Origin: an uncultured Pelagibacteraceae bacterium
GTDB taxonomy: Bacteria; Pseudomonadota; Alphaproteobacteria; Pelagibacterales; Pelagibacteraceae
Assembly: GCA_902583075.1 (NCBI GenBank)
Contig: CACHUN010000002.1
Span: 89,501-153,500 of the forward strand
DNA length: 64,000 nt
Direction: 5' to 3'
Position numbers and translations under genes: made by a program. A model generated the notes under the pieces. The model was not told where the DNA came from. It did not search any database and saw nothing but the letters and a program-made list of their open reading frames with translations. Below, one piece after another: positions 40,930 through 49,698 of this stretch (positions within the stretch are counted from its first letter, which is position 1; the number at the start of each line of letters is the position of its first letter).

Positions 40930-42630
40930 TTAATAAAGTTTTTCAAATTCATTTTTATACTTCTTAACAATTTTATATCTTTTAAGTTTTAAGGTCGGCG
41001 TTAGCATTCCATTCTCGATTGAAAATTTTTCGTTAATAATAAAAAATTTTTTTATATTTTCTATTCTAGAAAGATTTTTATTTATATTTTCTAATTCTTT
41101 TTTAATTTGATCTTTTGTTACATTCCTATTGTCGTCAGATAAAACTAATAAAGCAACTAAATATGGTTTATTATCTCCATAAACGATTGATTGATCTATA
41201 AATTTAGAATTTGTCAATTCATTTTCTATTTTAACTGGAGAAATGTTATCTCCACCTGGGGTAATCAAAATGTCTTTTTTTCTGTCAGTAATTTTTAAAT
41301 AACCATTTTCAAAAATTCCAATATCCCCCGTATGTAACCAACCATCTTTTAATACTTTCTTAGTTTCTTCTTCATTATTCCAATAACCTAACATTACATT
41401 TTCACCTTTAACTAAAATTTCTCCATCTGAGGCTATTTTTACCTCATTGCCTTTAAACGGTGGTCCTACAGTATCAACCCTAATATCATCAATTGGGTTA
41501 CAACTTACGACTGGAGAGGTCTCAGTTAATCCATAACCTTGCAACGTAGGCAGTCCTATTGCGTTTAAAAAAATACCAACTTCTTTATCAAGTGCTCCTC
41601 CACCTGAAACAAAAGTTTTAAGTTCACCTCCAAATTGACTTTTAATTTTTTTTCTTACAATTTTTTCTAAAATGATATCAATTAATTTTTCTAAAATTGT
41701 TAAAGATTGTTTATTTATCTTTTTAGTTCCTAGTTCTAACATTTTTAATACTAAACTTTTCTTTAATCCTGTTGCTTTATTAAAACTTGCATTTATTTTC
41801 TGAAAAAGATTTTGGTAAAATCTTGGTACCGCAGTCATTAGTTGAGGTTTACAATCATTCATATTTTTAATTAATTTTTCAATACTTTCTGCATAGAATA
41901 TTTTTGCACCAACACTTATTTGAACAAATTGAACAGTGTGCTCATAAGAATGCGATAGAGGCAACCAGGTTAAAAATCTAGTCTGATCTGTTAGCAAAGG
42001 TTTCAATATATCGTTTGCACCATCACAATTATTTAAAATACCACCATGACTTAAGATTACACCTTTTGGGTTACCTTGTGTACCTGAAGTATAGATAATA
42101 CAAGCTGGATCATTTCTTTTAATTGGTAATTCTGGAAAATTTAAATCCTGATAATCTAAATTAGAAAATAATTTATTGACATTAATATAAGTTTCAGAAT
42201 TTATATTTAATTCTTCAAAACAAAATATTTTTACAACAAAACTCTTTTTTTTTATAATTTCTTTGACTTTATTAAATTGTTCTTGATTAGAAACAAAGAT
42301 TAATTTCGGCTTACAATTATCAATTATATATTCATAATCTTTCTCGACATAAGTTGTATAAGCAGGTACTGTGATAGCCTCTGATAACATCACTGAAAGA
42401 TCGGTTATAAACCATTCAGGTCTATTTTCAGATATTAATAAACATCTATCACCTTTATTTGTATATTTTTTAATTTCTGAAGAAAGTTTTTTAATTGAAT
42501 GAAATGTTTTTTCCCATGAAAAATAATTACTGGGATCCTTTAAGGATGTTAAAAGAACATTGTTTTTTTTTTGTTTTTTATAATTAATAAAAAACAGTTC
42601 GACTAAATTATTAATATTTCGTGTACTCAT
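40930..42630 (-). CDS. Long-chain acyl-CoA synthetase (AMP-forming)
   Basis: This 566-residue ANL-superfamily enzyme has the AMP-binding motif YTSGTQGNPKG, the central GYGLTETSPVVS motif, and the C-terminal TGDIGIFENGYLKITDRKKD hinge, ending with a catalytic Lys region. It resembles the FadD15-like branch that activates long-chain fatty acids. It may feed fatty acids into lipid synthesis or oxidation. It is transcribed away from tRNA-Leu, whose CCA end is 8 bases from the ATG on the same strand. Confidence 0.9.
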   Translation of the reverse strand: MSTRNINNLVELFFINYKKQKKNNVLLTSLKDPSNYFSWEKTFHSIKKLSSEIKKYTNKGDRCLLISENRPEWFITDLSVMLSEAITVPAYTTYVEKDYEYIIDNCKPKLIFVSNQEQFNKVKEIIKKKSFVVKIFCFEELNINSETYINVNKLFSNLDYQDLNFPELPIKRNDPACIIYTSGTQGNPKGVILSHGGILNNCDGANDILKPLLTDQTRFLTWLPLSHSYEHTVQFVQISVGAKIFYAESIEKLIKNMNDCKPQLMTAVPRFYQNLFQKINASFNKATGLKKSLVLKMLELGTKKINKQSLTILEKLIDIILEKIVRKKIKSQFGGELKTFVSGGGALDKEVGIFLNAIGLPTLQGYGLTETSPVVSCNPIDDIRVDTVGPPFKGNEVKIASDGEILVKGENVMLGYWNNEEETKKVLKDGWLHTGDIGIFENGYLKITDRKKDILITPGGDNISPVKIENELTNSKFIDQSIVYGDNKPYLVALLVLSDDNRNVTKDQIKKELENINKNLSRIENIKKFFIINEKFSIENGMLTPTLKLKRYKIVKKYKNEFEKLY

Positions 42631-42637
42631 AAATTTT

Positions 42638-42724
42638 TGGTGGGCAAAGAGAGAATCGAACTCTCACAGTATTACTACTATTGGATTTTGAGTCCAACGC
42701 GTCTACCAGTTCCGCCATTCGCCC
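42638..42724 (-). tRNA. tRNA-Leu (anticodon CAA)
   Basis: This is an 87-base minus-strand cloverleaf with an encoded CCA. The acceptor stem GGGCGAA pairs with TTTGCCC (one G-T pair), the anticodon stem TTGGA/TCCAA holds loop CTCAAAA with anticodon CAA, a long variable arm follows and the T arm reads GAGAG-TTCGATT-CTCTC. It decodes TTG codons. It shares its transcription direction with the acyl-CoA synthetase gene directly downstream. Confidence 0.97.
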
Positions 42725-42781
42725 AAAACTTTGCATATTTTAACTAATAGTATTAAATCATTTATTATATTAAAAGAAAAT

Positions 42782-43390
42782 ATGTTTAGAGAGCTTTACA
42801 ATAAAACTATTAAACTAGCAGGTCATAAAAGATCCAAATCTATTTTGGGAATTATCTCTTTTATTGAAAGTTTTATATTCCCAATACCACCGGATGTCTT
42901 GATAATTCCTATGACAATAGCTCGAAAACATGAATGGATTAGAATAGCATTTATTGCAACAACAGGATCTGTTTTGGGAGCTTGCCTTGGGTATTTTATA
43001 GGATATGTTTTCTTTAACGAAATTGGCCTTAAAATTTTTGAGATTTATGGCGTAGATGATGCTTCATTTTTAAAAGATAAAGTGTCTTCAGAAGGTGGCG
43101 TAATAGCCTGGATAACTCTCTTAGCAATTGCTGGCTTTTCGCCAGTACCTTTTAAGTTACTTACAATTACAAGCGGTTTTATAAACTTTAATATTTTTTA
43201 TTTTATTATCATTTCTCTTTTAACAAGAGGTTCACGTTTTTTTTTAATTGCATTTTTAGTTGGAAACTTTGGGCCTGCAATGAAAAAAATTATTGAAAAA
43301 AAACTTCTAAAATTCTCCATTTTTTTATCGATAATTTTAATTATTTTTGCATATGTTACTTATAAATTTTTAAATAATTTTATTAATTAA
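42782..43390 (+). CDS. DedA/YqaA-family membrane protein
   Basis: This 202-residue protein has about five membrane segments. It starts MFRELYNKTIKLAGH and carries IESFIFPIPPDVLIIPM and the FSPVPFKLLTITSGF motif of the YqaA branch of the SNARE-associated/DedA (VTT) family, members of which are involved in membrane lipid and proton balance. The ATG at 42782 is preferred over the ATG at 42731, which lies only six bases from the tRNA gene. It is followed after two bases by dsbB, so the three genes to coq7 form an operon. Confidence 0.9.
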   Translation: MFRELYNKTIKLAGHKRSKSILGIISFIESFIFPIPPDVLIIPMTIARKHEWIRIAFIATTGSVLGACLGYFIGYVFFNEIGLKIFEIYGVDDASFLKDKVSSEGGVIAWITLLAIAGFSPVPFKLLTITSGFINFNIFYFIIISLLTRGSRFFLIAFLVGNFGPAMKKIIEKKLLKFSIFLSIILIIFAYVTYKFLNNFIN

Positions 43391-43392
43391 AT

Positions 43393-43872
43393 ATGATCTT
43401 ATTTACAAATAGAAAAAATTTTTATCTGATTATTTTTTTTATCTCATTAATTTCAATAATTTCAGCATTATACATTGAGTATGTATTGTTGTATCAACCA
43501 TGTAAGTTATGTATTTATCAAAGACTTCCTTACCTAGCTGCAATATTTGTAAGCTTTATTGGATTTAATTATTCGAACAATGATCAAATTTTAATAGTTA
43601 CAATTATGATATTTATTTTGAGTGCTATACTATCTGGGTATCATTTTGGAATTGAGAACAGTATATTTGATGAGTTTTCAGCCTGTACAAGCGGATCATC
43701 AGATATTTTAAATAAATCGAAATTACTAGAGTCCCTCAACAAAAATATGCCTGTTAACTGTAAAGATGCTACTTTTAAAATTCTTGGAATTTCACTAGCG
43801 GCAATTAATACAATTTTTTCAATTTTAATTGTTATTTTTTCTATTAGAACATTGATTTATGAAAAAAACTAA
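43393..43872 (+). CDS. dsbB: Disulfide bond formation protein DsbB
   Basis: This membrane protein of 159 residues has four helices. The first periplasmic cysteine pair is CKLC at residues 37-40, followed by the conserved YQRLPY, and a second pair lies in the loop around SACTSG and PVNC. It reoxidises DsbA and passes electrons to ubiquinone. It overlaps coq7 by 14 bases, which pairs a quinone-using enzyme with a quinone-making enzyme. No dsbA is visible in this window. Confidence 0.92.
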   Translation: MILFTNRKNFYLIIFFISLISIISALYIEYVLLYQPCKLCIYQRLPYLAAIFVSFIGFNYSNNDQILIVTIMIFILSAILSGYHFGIENSIFDEFSACTSGSSDILNKSKLLESLNKNMPVNCKDATFKILGISLAAINTIFSILIVIFSIRTLIYEKN

Positions 43873-44392
43873 TAAAAAAAAATTAGAAGAATTTATAAGA
43901 GTAGATCATGCTGGAGAAAGAGGTGCGATTAAAATTTATGAAGGTCAATTGCTTGCTTTAAATACTATTGTAAAAAATGACGATTTAAAACAAACTATTA
44001 GTGAAATGAAAAAACATGAGGAGGAACACTCCAATTTTTTTGAAGATGAAATAGAAAAAAGAAATATTAAGCCAACTAAATTACTACCATTATGGGATTT
44101 ACTTGGTTTGGGTCTTGGGTTTGGCTCAACAATCCTTGGAAAAAAAGCTGCAATGTTATGTACAGCATCTGTTGAAGAGGTGATTGATGAACATTACAAA
44201 AGTCAAATTAATCAGATAGAGGTTGATGAAAAGGATTTAAAAGAAAAAATAATTAAATTTAGACAAGATGAATTAAATCATAAAGATATAGCATACGAAG
44301 AGGGAGCTACAAAAAAAGGTCTTTACTCAATTATGGACAAAGTAATTAAAACTAGCTCTAAAGTTGCAATAAAAATTTCTGAAAAAATTTAG
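43859..44392 (+). CDS. coq7: Demethoxyubiquinone hydroxylase
   Basis: This di-iron carboxylate enzyme adds the C6 hydroxyl group in ubiquinone synthesis. The motif sequence is intact: VDHAGERGAIKIYEG with the first Glu ligand, KHEEEHSNFF with Glu and His, VEEVIDEHY and the last HKDIAYEEGA. The 177-residue length is normal for the short bacterial form. The start overlaps dsbB by 14 bases. ubiE and ubiB, two other ubiquinone genes, are about 10 kb away. Confidence 0.95.
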   Translation: MKKTNKKKLEEFIRVDHAGERGAIKIYEGQLLALNTIVKNDDLKQTISEMKKHEEEHSNFFEDEIEKRNIKPTKLLPLWDLLGLGLGFGSTILGKKAAMLCTASVEEVIDEHYKSQINQIEVDEKDLKEKIIKFRQDELNHKDIAYEEGATKKGLYSIMDKVIKTSSKVAIKISEKI

Positions 44393-44977
44393 TTACGGTT
44401 CAAGTTCAACATCCCAATACAAATAGTCCATCCAACTTTTATGTAAAAAGTTTGGTGGAAAATTTTTACCATTTTTATGAAGATCCTCTGTGGTAGGCTG
44501 AAAAGGCCACTGGTTTAATGTCATCCCTGAGTTCTTTATTAGTCTTCCTCCCTTTTTAACATTACAGGAGGAGCAAGCTGTTACAACATTATCCCAATTT
44601 GTTTTTCCACCTTTTGATCTTGGCAGTAAGTGATCAAATGTAAGTTCATTTTTGCTTCCACAATATTGGCAGCTAAACTTATCTCTTAGAAATACATTAA
44701 ACCTAGTAAAGTTAGGATTTGATTGAGGTCTTATGTAAGATTTAAGAGCAATTACACTTGGAAGTTTCATGCTAAACGAGGGACTTCTGATTTGTCTGTC
44801 ATAATAACTAACAATTGAAACTCTATCTAAGAAAACAGATTTAATTGAATCCTGCCAGCTCCATAATGAAAGTGGATAATAACTTAAAGGTCTATAATCT
44901 GCATTTAAAACTAATGCAGGACATTTTTCTAAAGAGATATTTTGATCAGAGAGCTCAATCATACTTAAAACATACAT
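44393..44977 (-). CDS. HNH endonuclease family protein
   Basis: The C-terminal half has the HNH nuclease motif: CQYCGSKNELTFDHLLPRSKGG and later CSSCNVKKGGRL, giving two CxxC zinc pairs and the catalytic His. The N-terminal half (ALVLNADYRPLSYYPLSLWSW) is conserved in a family found in most alphaproteobacteria and cyanobacteria, with no known substrate. The start could also be the Met at 44962. It converges on coq7 with no gap. It is a housekeeping rather than mobile-element type. Confidence 0.88.
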   Translation of the reverse strand: MYVLSMIELSDQNISLEKCPALVLNADYRPLSYYPLSLWSWQDSIKSVFLDRVSIVSYYDRQIRSPSFSMKLPSVIALKSYIRPQSNPNFTRFNVFLRDKFSCQYCGSKNELTFDHLLPRSKGGKTNWDNVVTACSSCNVKKGGRLIKNSGMTLNQWPFQPTTEDLHKNGKNFPPNFLHKSWMDYLYWDVELEP

Positions 44978-45023
44978 TAAATAAATTTTTTATCAACATA
45001 TCTGATATTATATTAAATATTTA

Positions 45024-45680
45024 TTAACTAATTAATTTTTTTTTAATAAAGTTTAATGCCGCACTTGATGCTTCCATGGGAATATGGTGATCGCAGTTTT
45101 TGATCATTAATGTTTCAATTTTAATTTTATTTCTAATAAAGAAATCCTGAGCTTCTAATAAATTATTTGGAGAAACAATTTGATCATTTTCACCGTGTAT
45201 CATTAAAATATTAGTTTTATTTTTAATTCTTGGAGAAAGGTCTTTCATATTTATAATTCTTCCAGAAAACCCTACAATACAACTAAATTCTTTTTCTGAT
45301 ATGAGACCAACATTTAATGACATCATACATCCTTGACTAAAACCAGAAATACAAATTTGTGAATATTCTAAATTAAAATATTCACTCACTTCTAAAATAT
45401 AATTCTTTAGAACGTTTTCTGCTTTTTTTGACTCTTGAAGAGTATATTCTGGATCCTCATTGTTTAAATCAAACCATTGAAACCCTGTTGGATTTATACT
45501 GCACACTTCATGAGCATTGGGACATAAAAAAACCGTATTTTTCAAAAATCTTTTCCAATTTAAGGAAAGCGTACTGATGTCTTTGCCATCACCTCCATAT
45601 CCATGGAGTAAAATTACAGCATTCTTAATTTCTTCATTATTTTCTGGTTTTATTATTGTTGTATTCAAAGAAAATTTCAT
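45024..45680 (-). CDS. Carboxylesterase/phospholipase (alpha/beta hydrolase)
   Basis: This 218-residue enzyme shows the family start VILLHGYGGDGKDISTL, a nucleophile elbow GFSQGC with the catalytic Ser, an Asp in HGENDQIV and the His in CDHHIP near the end. It is in the lysophospholipase/carboxylesterase (EstB-like) family and likely hydrolyses short or medium acyl esters in the cytoplasm. The start overlaps the TlpA-like gene stop by 4 bases, so both are read together. Confidence 0.9.
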   Translation of the reverse strand: MKFSLNTTIIKPENNEEIKNAVILLHGYGGDGKDISTLSLNWKRFLKNTVFLCPNAHEVCSINPTGFQWFDLNNEDPEYTLQESKKAENVLKNYILEVSEYFNLEYSQICISGFSQGCMMSLNVGLISEKEFSCIVGFSGRIINMKDLSPRIKNKTNILMIHGENDQIVSPNNLLEAQDFFIRNKIKIETLMIKNCDHHIPMEASSAALNFIKKKLIS

Positions 45681-46207
45681 AAGTTTTTTGTTAACCAGTT
45701 AAGTAAAGATTGATCATTAAAGTCAATATACCCAACAATTCTTCCAACTTCAAAACCGTTACGGTCTATTAAAATTGTTGTGGGTAATCCTCTTAGCTTA
45801 AATAATTGTGAAAACTCTGGTCCAGATCCTGTAAATATATCTAAATTCTTAATTTTGATTTCGTCAAAAAACTCTTTTGATTTTTTATAACTATCACCAC
45901 CAATATTAATTGGGATTATATTGATATTTTTAAATTCATTTAAAGTTTTAAGTTTATCCAAAGATGGCATTTCTTTTTTACAAGGGGCACACCAAGTAGC
46001 CCAAAAATTTATTATTAAAGGGTTTGATTTATAATTATTTAAACTAACATTTTCACCTTCAGATTTAATAAATTCTATATTTTCAATTTTTTTCTTATCT
46101 TTATGTACTATAAGATTCTTAATTTCTGGACGCTCTATTGAATATAAGACACTAGATGATATTAAGTAAAATATTATTATAAGATAATTAAAAAAAATGA
46201 TTTTCAT
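45677..46207 (-). CDS. TlpA-family periplasmic thioredoxin-like protein
   Basis: The first 20 or so residues form a hydrophobic signal anchor. The redox motif WATWCAPCK is followed by the KEMPSLDKL helix, and the cis-Pro segment GLPTTILIDRNG is intact. Family members reduce disulfides in the periplasm, for example for cytochrome c or copper-centre assembly. It lies near DsbB, another disulfide-pathway gene, though in a separate transcript. The true partner is unknown. Confidence 0.9.
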   Translation of the reverse strand: MKIIFFNYLIIIFYLISSSVLYSIERPEIKNLIVHKDKKKIENIEFIKSEGENVSLNNYKSNPLIINFWATWCAPCKKEMPSLDKLKTLNEFKNINIIPINIGGDSYKKSKEFFDEIKIKNLDIFTGSGPEFSQLFKLRGLPTTILIDRNGFEVGRIVGYIDFNDQSLLNWLTKNL

Positions 46208-46230
46208 ACAATTTAGAATAATTAAATATC

Positions 46231-47619
46231 ATGGGTAAAAATAAAAACAATCAACCAATTTGGAACACTAGAATTAAGAAGGAGTCTAAAAACCATTTTA
46301 AAAAGGTTGGTGGATCAATTACAATTGATAAAAGATTATTTAAGGAAGATATTGAAGCTTCAATCGTGCATGTCGAGATGCTATTTAGACAAAAAATAAT
46401 AAATTTTAAAATTAAAAATAAGATAGTATGGGGTTTAAATAGAATTAAGAATGAGATTATAAAAAAAAAATTTATTTTTGATCATAAACTTGAGGATATT
46501 CATATGAATGTAGAACACAGACTCTTTGAACTAATTGGAGAAGATGCTGGTTATATTCACACCGCAAGATCAAGAAATGATCAAGTAGTTACAGATTTTA
46601 AAATTTGGTTAAGAAAGGCTAATAAAGAAATTGTTAAAAATATTGATGTAACAATTAAAAATATTTTAAAAAAAGCAGAAAAAAATGTTGAAACAATTAT
46701 GCCTGGTTTCACACACCTTAAAAATGCACAACCAGTTTCTTTTGCTCATTACCTAATGTCGTACTTAGAAATGTTTAATAGAGATAAAAATAGATTTAAA
46801 AACAATTTAGAGAGCCTAAATGAAAATCCGCTCGGCGTGGCTGCTTTAACAGGTACTTCATTTAAAATCGACAGATTTTATACTTCAAAAAAATTAGGGT
46901 TTAAGAGACCAACAAAAAACTCAATTGATACTGTTTCGGACAGAGATTTTGTAATTGATTTTCTTTATTCTTGTTCAGCATGTGCTGTTCATATCTCTAG
47001 GATTGCAGAGGAATTTATCATATGGAATTCAGATGCTTTTAAACTTATTAATTTGAATGACAAAATTGTAACTGGATCATCTATCATGCCACAGAAGAAA
47101 AACCCTGATCCTCTAGAATATTTAAGAGGCAAAACAGGTTTAATGTTCGGAAATCTATTTTCTATGCTTACAACATTAAAAGGGTTACCTCTTTCTTATT
47201 TTAAAGATTTACAAGATGATAAGGAAATTGTTTTTAAATCATTTGATCAATTAAAAAATTCCTTAATTATACTAAATGATGTTCTTAAAAATTTTTCACC
47301 AGATAAAAAAAGAATGATTGAACTTGCGGAAAATGGCTACATTACAGCAACTGATTTAGCAGATTACATGGTCAGAGAATTAAGTTATCCATTTAGAAAA
47401 GCGTATTTACAAACAGCTAAAATAATAAATTTTGCTGAAAAAAATAAAAAAAAATTATCAGAACTCTCAATAAAAGAGATAAATAAAATTGAAAAAAGTT
47501 TAACCTCAGATGTTCTAAAAGTATTTGACCTAAAAAAATCTGTTAATTCTAAAGTTTCTTACGGCGGAACTTCTTTCGACAACATTAGGAAAATGATATT
47601 AAGTTACAAAAAGAAATAA
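46231..47619 (+). CDS. argH: Argininosuccinate lyase
   Basis: The product cleaves argininosuccinate to arginine and fumarate. Characteristic segments of the fumarase/aspartase superfamily are clear: HTARSRNDQVVTDFKIWLR, PGFTHLKNAQPVSFAHY, and the signature GSSIMPQKKNPDPLE. The 462-residue length is normal. It leads a small run argH-lipoprotein-lysA, the standard order in many proteobacteria. The N-terminal part is shortened slightly relative to typical ArgH, but the starting WNTRI segment is present. Confidence 0.96.
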   Translation: MGKNKNNQPIWNTRIKKESKNHFKKVGGSITIDKRLFKEDIEASIVHVEMLFRQKIINFKIKNKIVWGLNRIKNEIIKKKFIFDHKLEDIHMNVEHRLFELIGEDAGYIHTARSRNDQVVTDFKIWLRKANKEIVKNIDVTIKNILKKAEKNVETIMPGFTHLKNAQPVSFAHYLMSYLEMFNRDKNRFKNNLESLNENPLGVAALTGTSFKIDRFYTSKKLGFKRPTKNSIDTVSDRDFVIDFLYSCSACAVHISRIAEEFIIWNSDAFKLINLNDKIVTGSSIMPQKKNPDPLEYLRGKTGLMFGNLFSMLTTLKGLPLSYFKDLQDDKEIVFKSFDQLKNSLIILNDVLKNFSPDKKRMIELAENGYITATDLADYMVRELSYPFRKAYLQTAKIINFAEKNKKKLSELSIKEINKIEKSLTSDVLKVFDLKKSVNSKVSYGGTSFDNIRKMILSYKKK

Positions 47620-47621
47620 TT

Positions 47622-47786
47622 ATGATTAAAAAAATAACTTTGATTTCTATGTGTCTAATCTTATTAACTTCATGTGGTAGAAAAAATGATCCAAAATATG
47701 AGGCATCATTAAATAATAATGTTCTGAAATTTAATAATATTAATAATGTATTTAAAATGCCAATAAAAGATGAAATATATCAATAA
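47622..47786 (+). CDS. lptM: Small LptM/YifL-like lipoprotein
   Basis: This 54-residue ORF starts MIKKITLISM, has a hydrophobic signal and a lipobox LTSC-G with the acylated Cys at residue 18, followed by GRKNDPKYE. It lies two bases after the argH stop and overlaps lysA by 17 bases. In many proteobacteria a small lipoprotein with the same short form sits directly upstream of lysA; the LptM/YifL family helps assemble the LPS transport outer-membrane channel. The family is inferred mainly from lipobox, size and position, as the mature part is short and Asn-rich. Confidence 0.7.
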   Translation: MIKKITLISMCLILLTSCGRKNDPKYEASLNNNVLKFNNINNVFKMPIKDEIYQ

Positions 47787-48984
47787 TATTTTTACAATTG
47801 AAAAATCCAGACTTACTAAAGTAATTAAAAAATTTGAAACACCAATTTTTTGCTACTCTGAGAAAAAAATTAATGAAAACATAAGTAACTTTAAAAAAAG
47901 TTTTAAATCATTTTCCCCAATTATATGTTTTTCAACAAAGTCAAACTGCAATTTAGAAATACTTAAACTAATTAAACGAAGTGGTTTAGGAGCTGATGTT
48001 GTCTCTAAAGGTGAATTAATGATTGCTCTTAAAGCAGGAATAAATTCCAAAAAAATTGTTTTTTCAGGAGTGGGTAAAACTAAAGCAGAATTGATTTATG
48101 CAATAGAAAAAAATATTTTATTAATTAATTGCGAGTCAAAAAGTGAAATACTAGAAATAGAGAGTATAGCAAAATCTAAGAATAAAAGGATAGACATTGG
48201 AATTAGATTGAATCCAAATACCGATGCAAAAACTATTAAACAAATCTCAACTGGTAAAAAAGAAAATAAATTTGGTGTTAATGAAAAGACATTTATTAAA
48301 ATTTCAAAATATATTAAAAATTCAAAATTTTTAAATCTAAAATGTTTAAGTGTGCATATTGGAAGTCAAATTCTTGATCATAAACCATACCAAAAAATGC
48401 TTAACGTCCTAGATAAATTAATAAAAAAAATTAACTTTAATTTTGAGTATATCGATCTTGGTGGTGGCATGGGTATTGATTATAATAAGGACTTTAAAAA
48501 ATTTAATTATAAAAAATATAATCAAATTATTAAAAAATTTTTACAAAAGCATAAATCAAAAATTATTTTTGAGCCTGGTAGATCAATTGTAGGTGATACC
48601 GCAATATTAATTTCAAAAATTATTTATATAAAAGAAAATTCAAAAAAAGATTTTATTATTGTAGATGCGGCTATGAACGATTTTATGAGGCCCGCATTAT
48701 ATGGTGCTAAACATAAAATTATTCCTTTAATAAAAACAAACAAAATGACAAATAAAAGCTATGATTTTGTTGGTCCTATTTGTGAGACTACGGATAAATT
48801 CTTAACAACAAATAAATTTCAAAAATTGCATGAGAAAGATTATATAATTATTTGCGACGTAGGTGCATATGGCTCATCTTTAGCCTCAAATTATAACATT
48901 AGACCTAAACCTGCTGAAATATTAATTAAGGGTTCAAAAATAAACGTAATAAAAAAAAGACAAAAACTTAAAGATATAATTTAG
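47770..48984 (+). CDS. lysA: Diaminopimelate decarboxylase
   Basis: This PLP enzyme decarboxylates meso-diaminopimelate to lysine. The Lys carrying PLP is in FSTKSNCN near residue 57. The HIGSQI segment, the Gly-rich GGGMGID loop, and the C-terminal EPGRSIVGD and CETTDKF motifs are intact. The length of 404 residues is normal. The ATG lies inside the 3' end of the lipoprotein gene. The acyltransferase gene follows after a few bases. Confidence 0.96.
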   Translation: MKYINNIFTIEKSRLTKVIKKFETPIFCYSEKKINENISNFKKSFKSFSPIICFSTKSNCNLEILKLIKRSGLGADVVSKGELMIALKAGINSKKIVFSGVGKTKAELIYAIEKNILLINCESKSEILEIESIAKSKNKRIDIGIRLNPNTDAKTIKQISTGKKENKFGVNEKTFIKISKYIKNSKFLNLKCLSVHIGSQILDHKPYQKMLNVLDKLIKKINFNFEYIDLGGGMGIDYNKDFKKFNYKKYNQIIKKFLQKHKSKIIFEPGRSIVGDTAILISKIIYIKENSKKDFIIVDAAMNDFMRPALYGAKHKIIPLIKTNKMTNKSYDFVGPICETTDKFLTTNKFQKLHEKDYIIICDVGAYGSSLASNYNIRPKPAEILIKGSKINVIKKRQKLKDII

Positions 48985-48996
48985 TTTTTGACAAAA

Positions 48997-49698
48997 ATGA
49001 TAAGAAAACTTCTATTTTTATTTTTTTTCTTTCTAGGTATATCTGTAATTTCAATAATATTCCTTCCAGCACTTATAATGCCCACTAAAATAGTTTTGTT
49101 TGGTGGAAAAATGATGGGAAAGTGGACCGCTCTGTGCTTAAAAATTTTTTTACAAACAAAAATTATTGTTAAAGGAAGATACAATATTATCAAGGATGAA
49201 AAATTTTTTATTGCTTGTTCTCATCAGTCTATGTTTGAGACTTTTTACCTACAAACAATTTTTAATGCGCCAATATTTATTTTAAAGCAAGAGTTAATCA
49301 AAATACCAATATTTGGGTGGTATTTAAAAAAGATAGGTTCAATTTCAATTAATAGAAATAAAATTAGCAAAGATAATTTAGGTCTAATTGATAAAATAAA
49401 AAATTCTGTGAAAGTTACTGAGAGGCCTCTGATTATATTCCCACAAGGAACAAGGGTTTTGCCAAGTGAAATAGTTCCTTTTAAAAAGGGGGTTGGCAGA
49501 ATTTATGATGAATTAAAAATAAATTGCCAACCAGTAGCTATAAACTCTGGAAATGTTTGGCCAAAAAGTGGAAAATTAATTTCAAAGCAGACTATAATTG
49601 TATCAATCCTCCCAATAGTAAAACCAGGAATGAGATCTGCTGACTTTACAAATTATATAGAAGATAAAATATATAATGAGTTAAAATTAATGAATTAG
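48997..49698 (+). CDS. plsC: 1-acyl-sn-glycerol-3-phosphate acyltransferase
   Basis: This 233-residue protein has an N-terminal membrane segment and the acyltransferase motif ACSHQSMFETF, in which the usual HX4D is HX4E as in several alphaproteobacterial homologs. The FPQGTR motif follows. It adds the second acyl chain to lysophosphatidate in phospholipid synthesis. The ATG at 48997 is preferred; a TTG three codons earlier is also possible. It ends convergently on dnaN with 4 overlapping bases. Confidence 0.9.
   Translation: MIRKLLFLFFFFLGISVISIIFLPALIMPTKIVLFGGKMMGKWTALCLKIFLQTKIIVKGRYNIIKDEKFFIACSHQSMFETFYLQTIFNAPIFILKQELIKIPIFGWYLKKIGSISINRNKISKDNLGLIDKIKNSVKVTERPLIIFPQGTRVLPSEIVPFKKGVGRIYDELKINCQPVAINSGNVWPKSGKLISKQTIIVSILPIVKPGMRSADFTNYIEDKIYNELKLMN

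Noticed and set aside
44393..44977. Mobile-element or homing HNH nuclease
   Set aside because: The N-terminal half matches a widespread chromosomal family, and there is no intron, intein, recombinase or repeat beside it.
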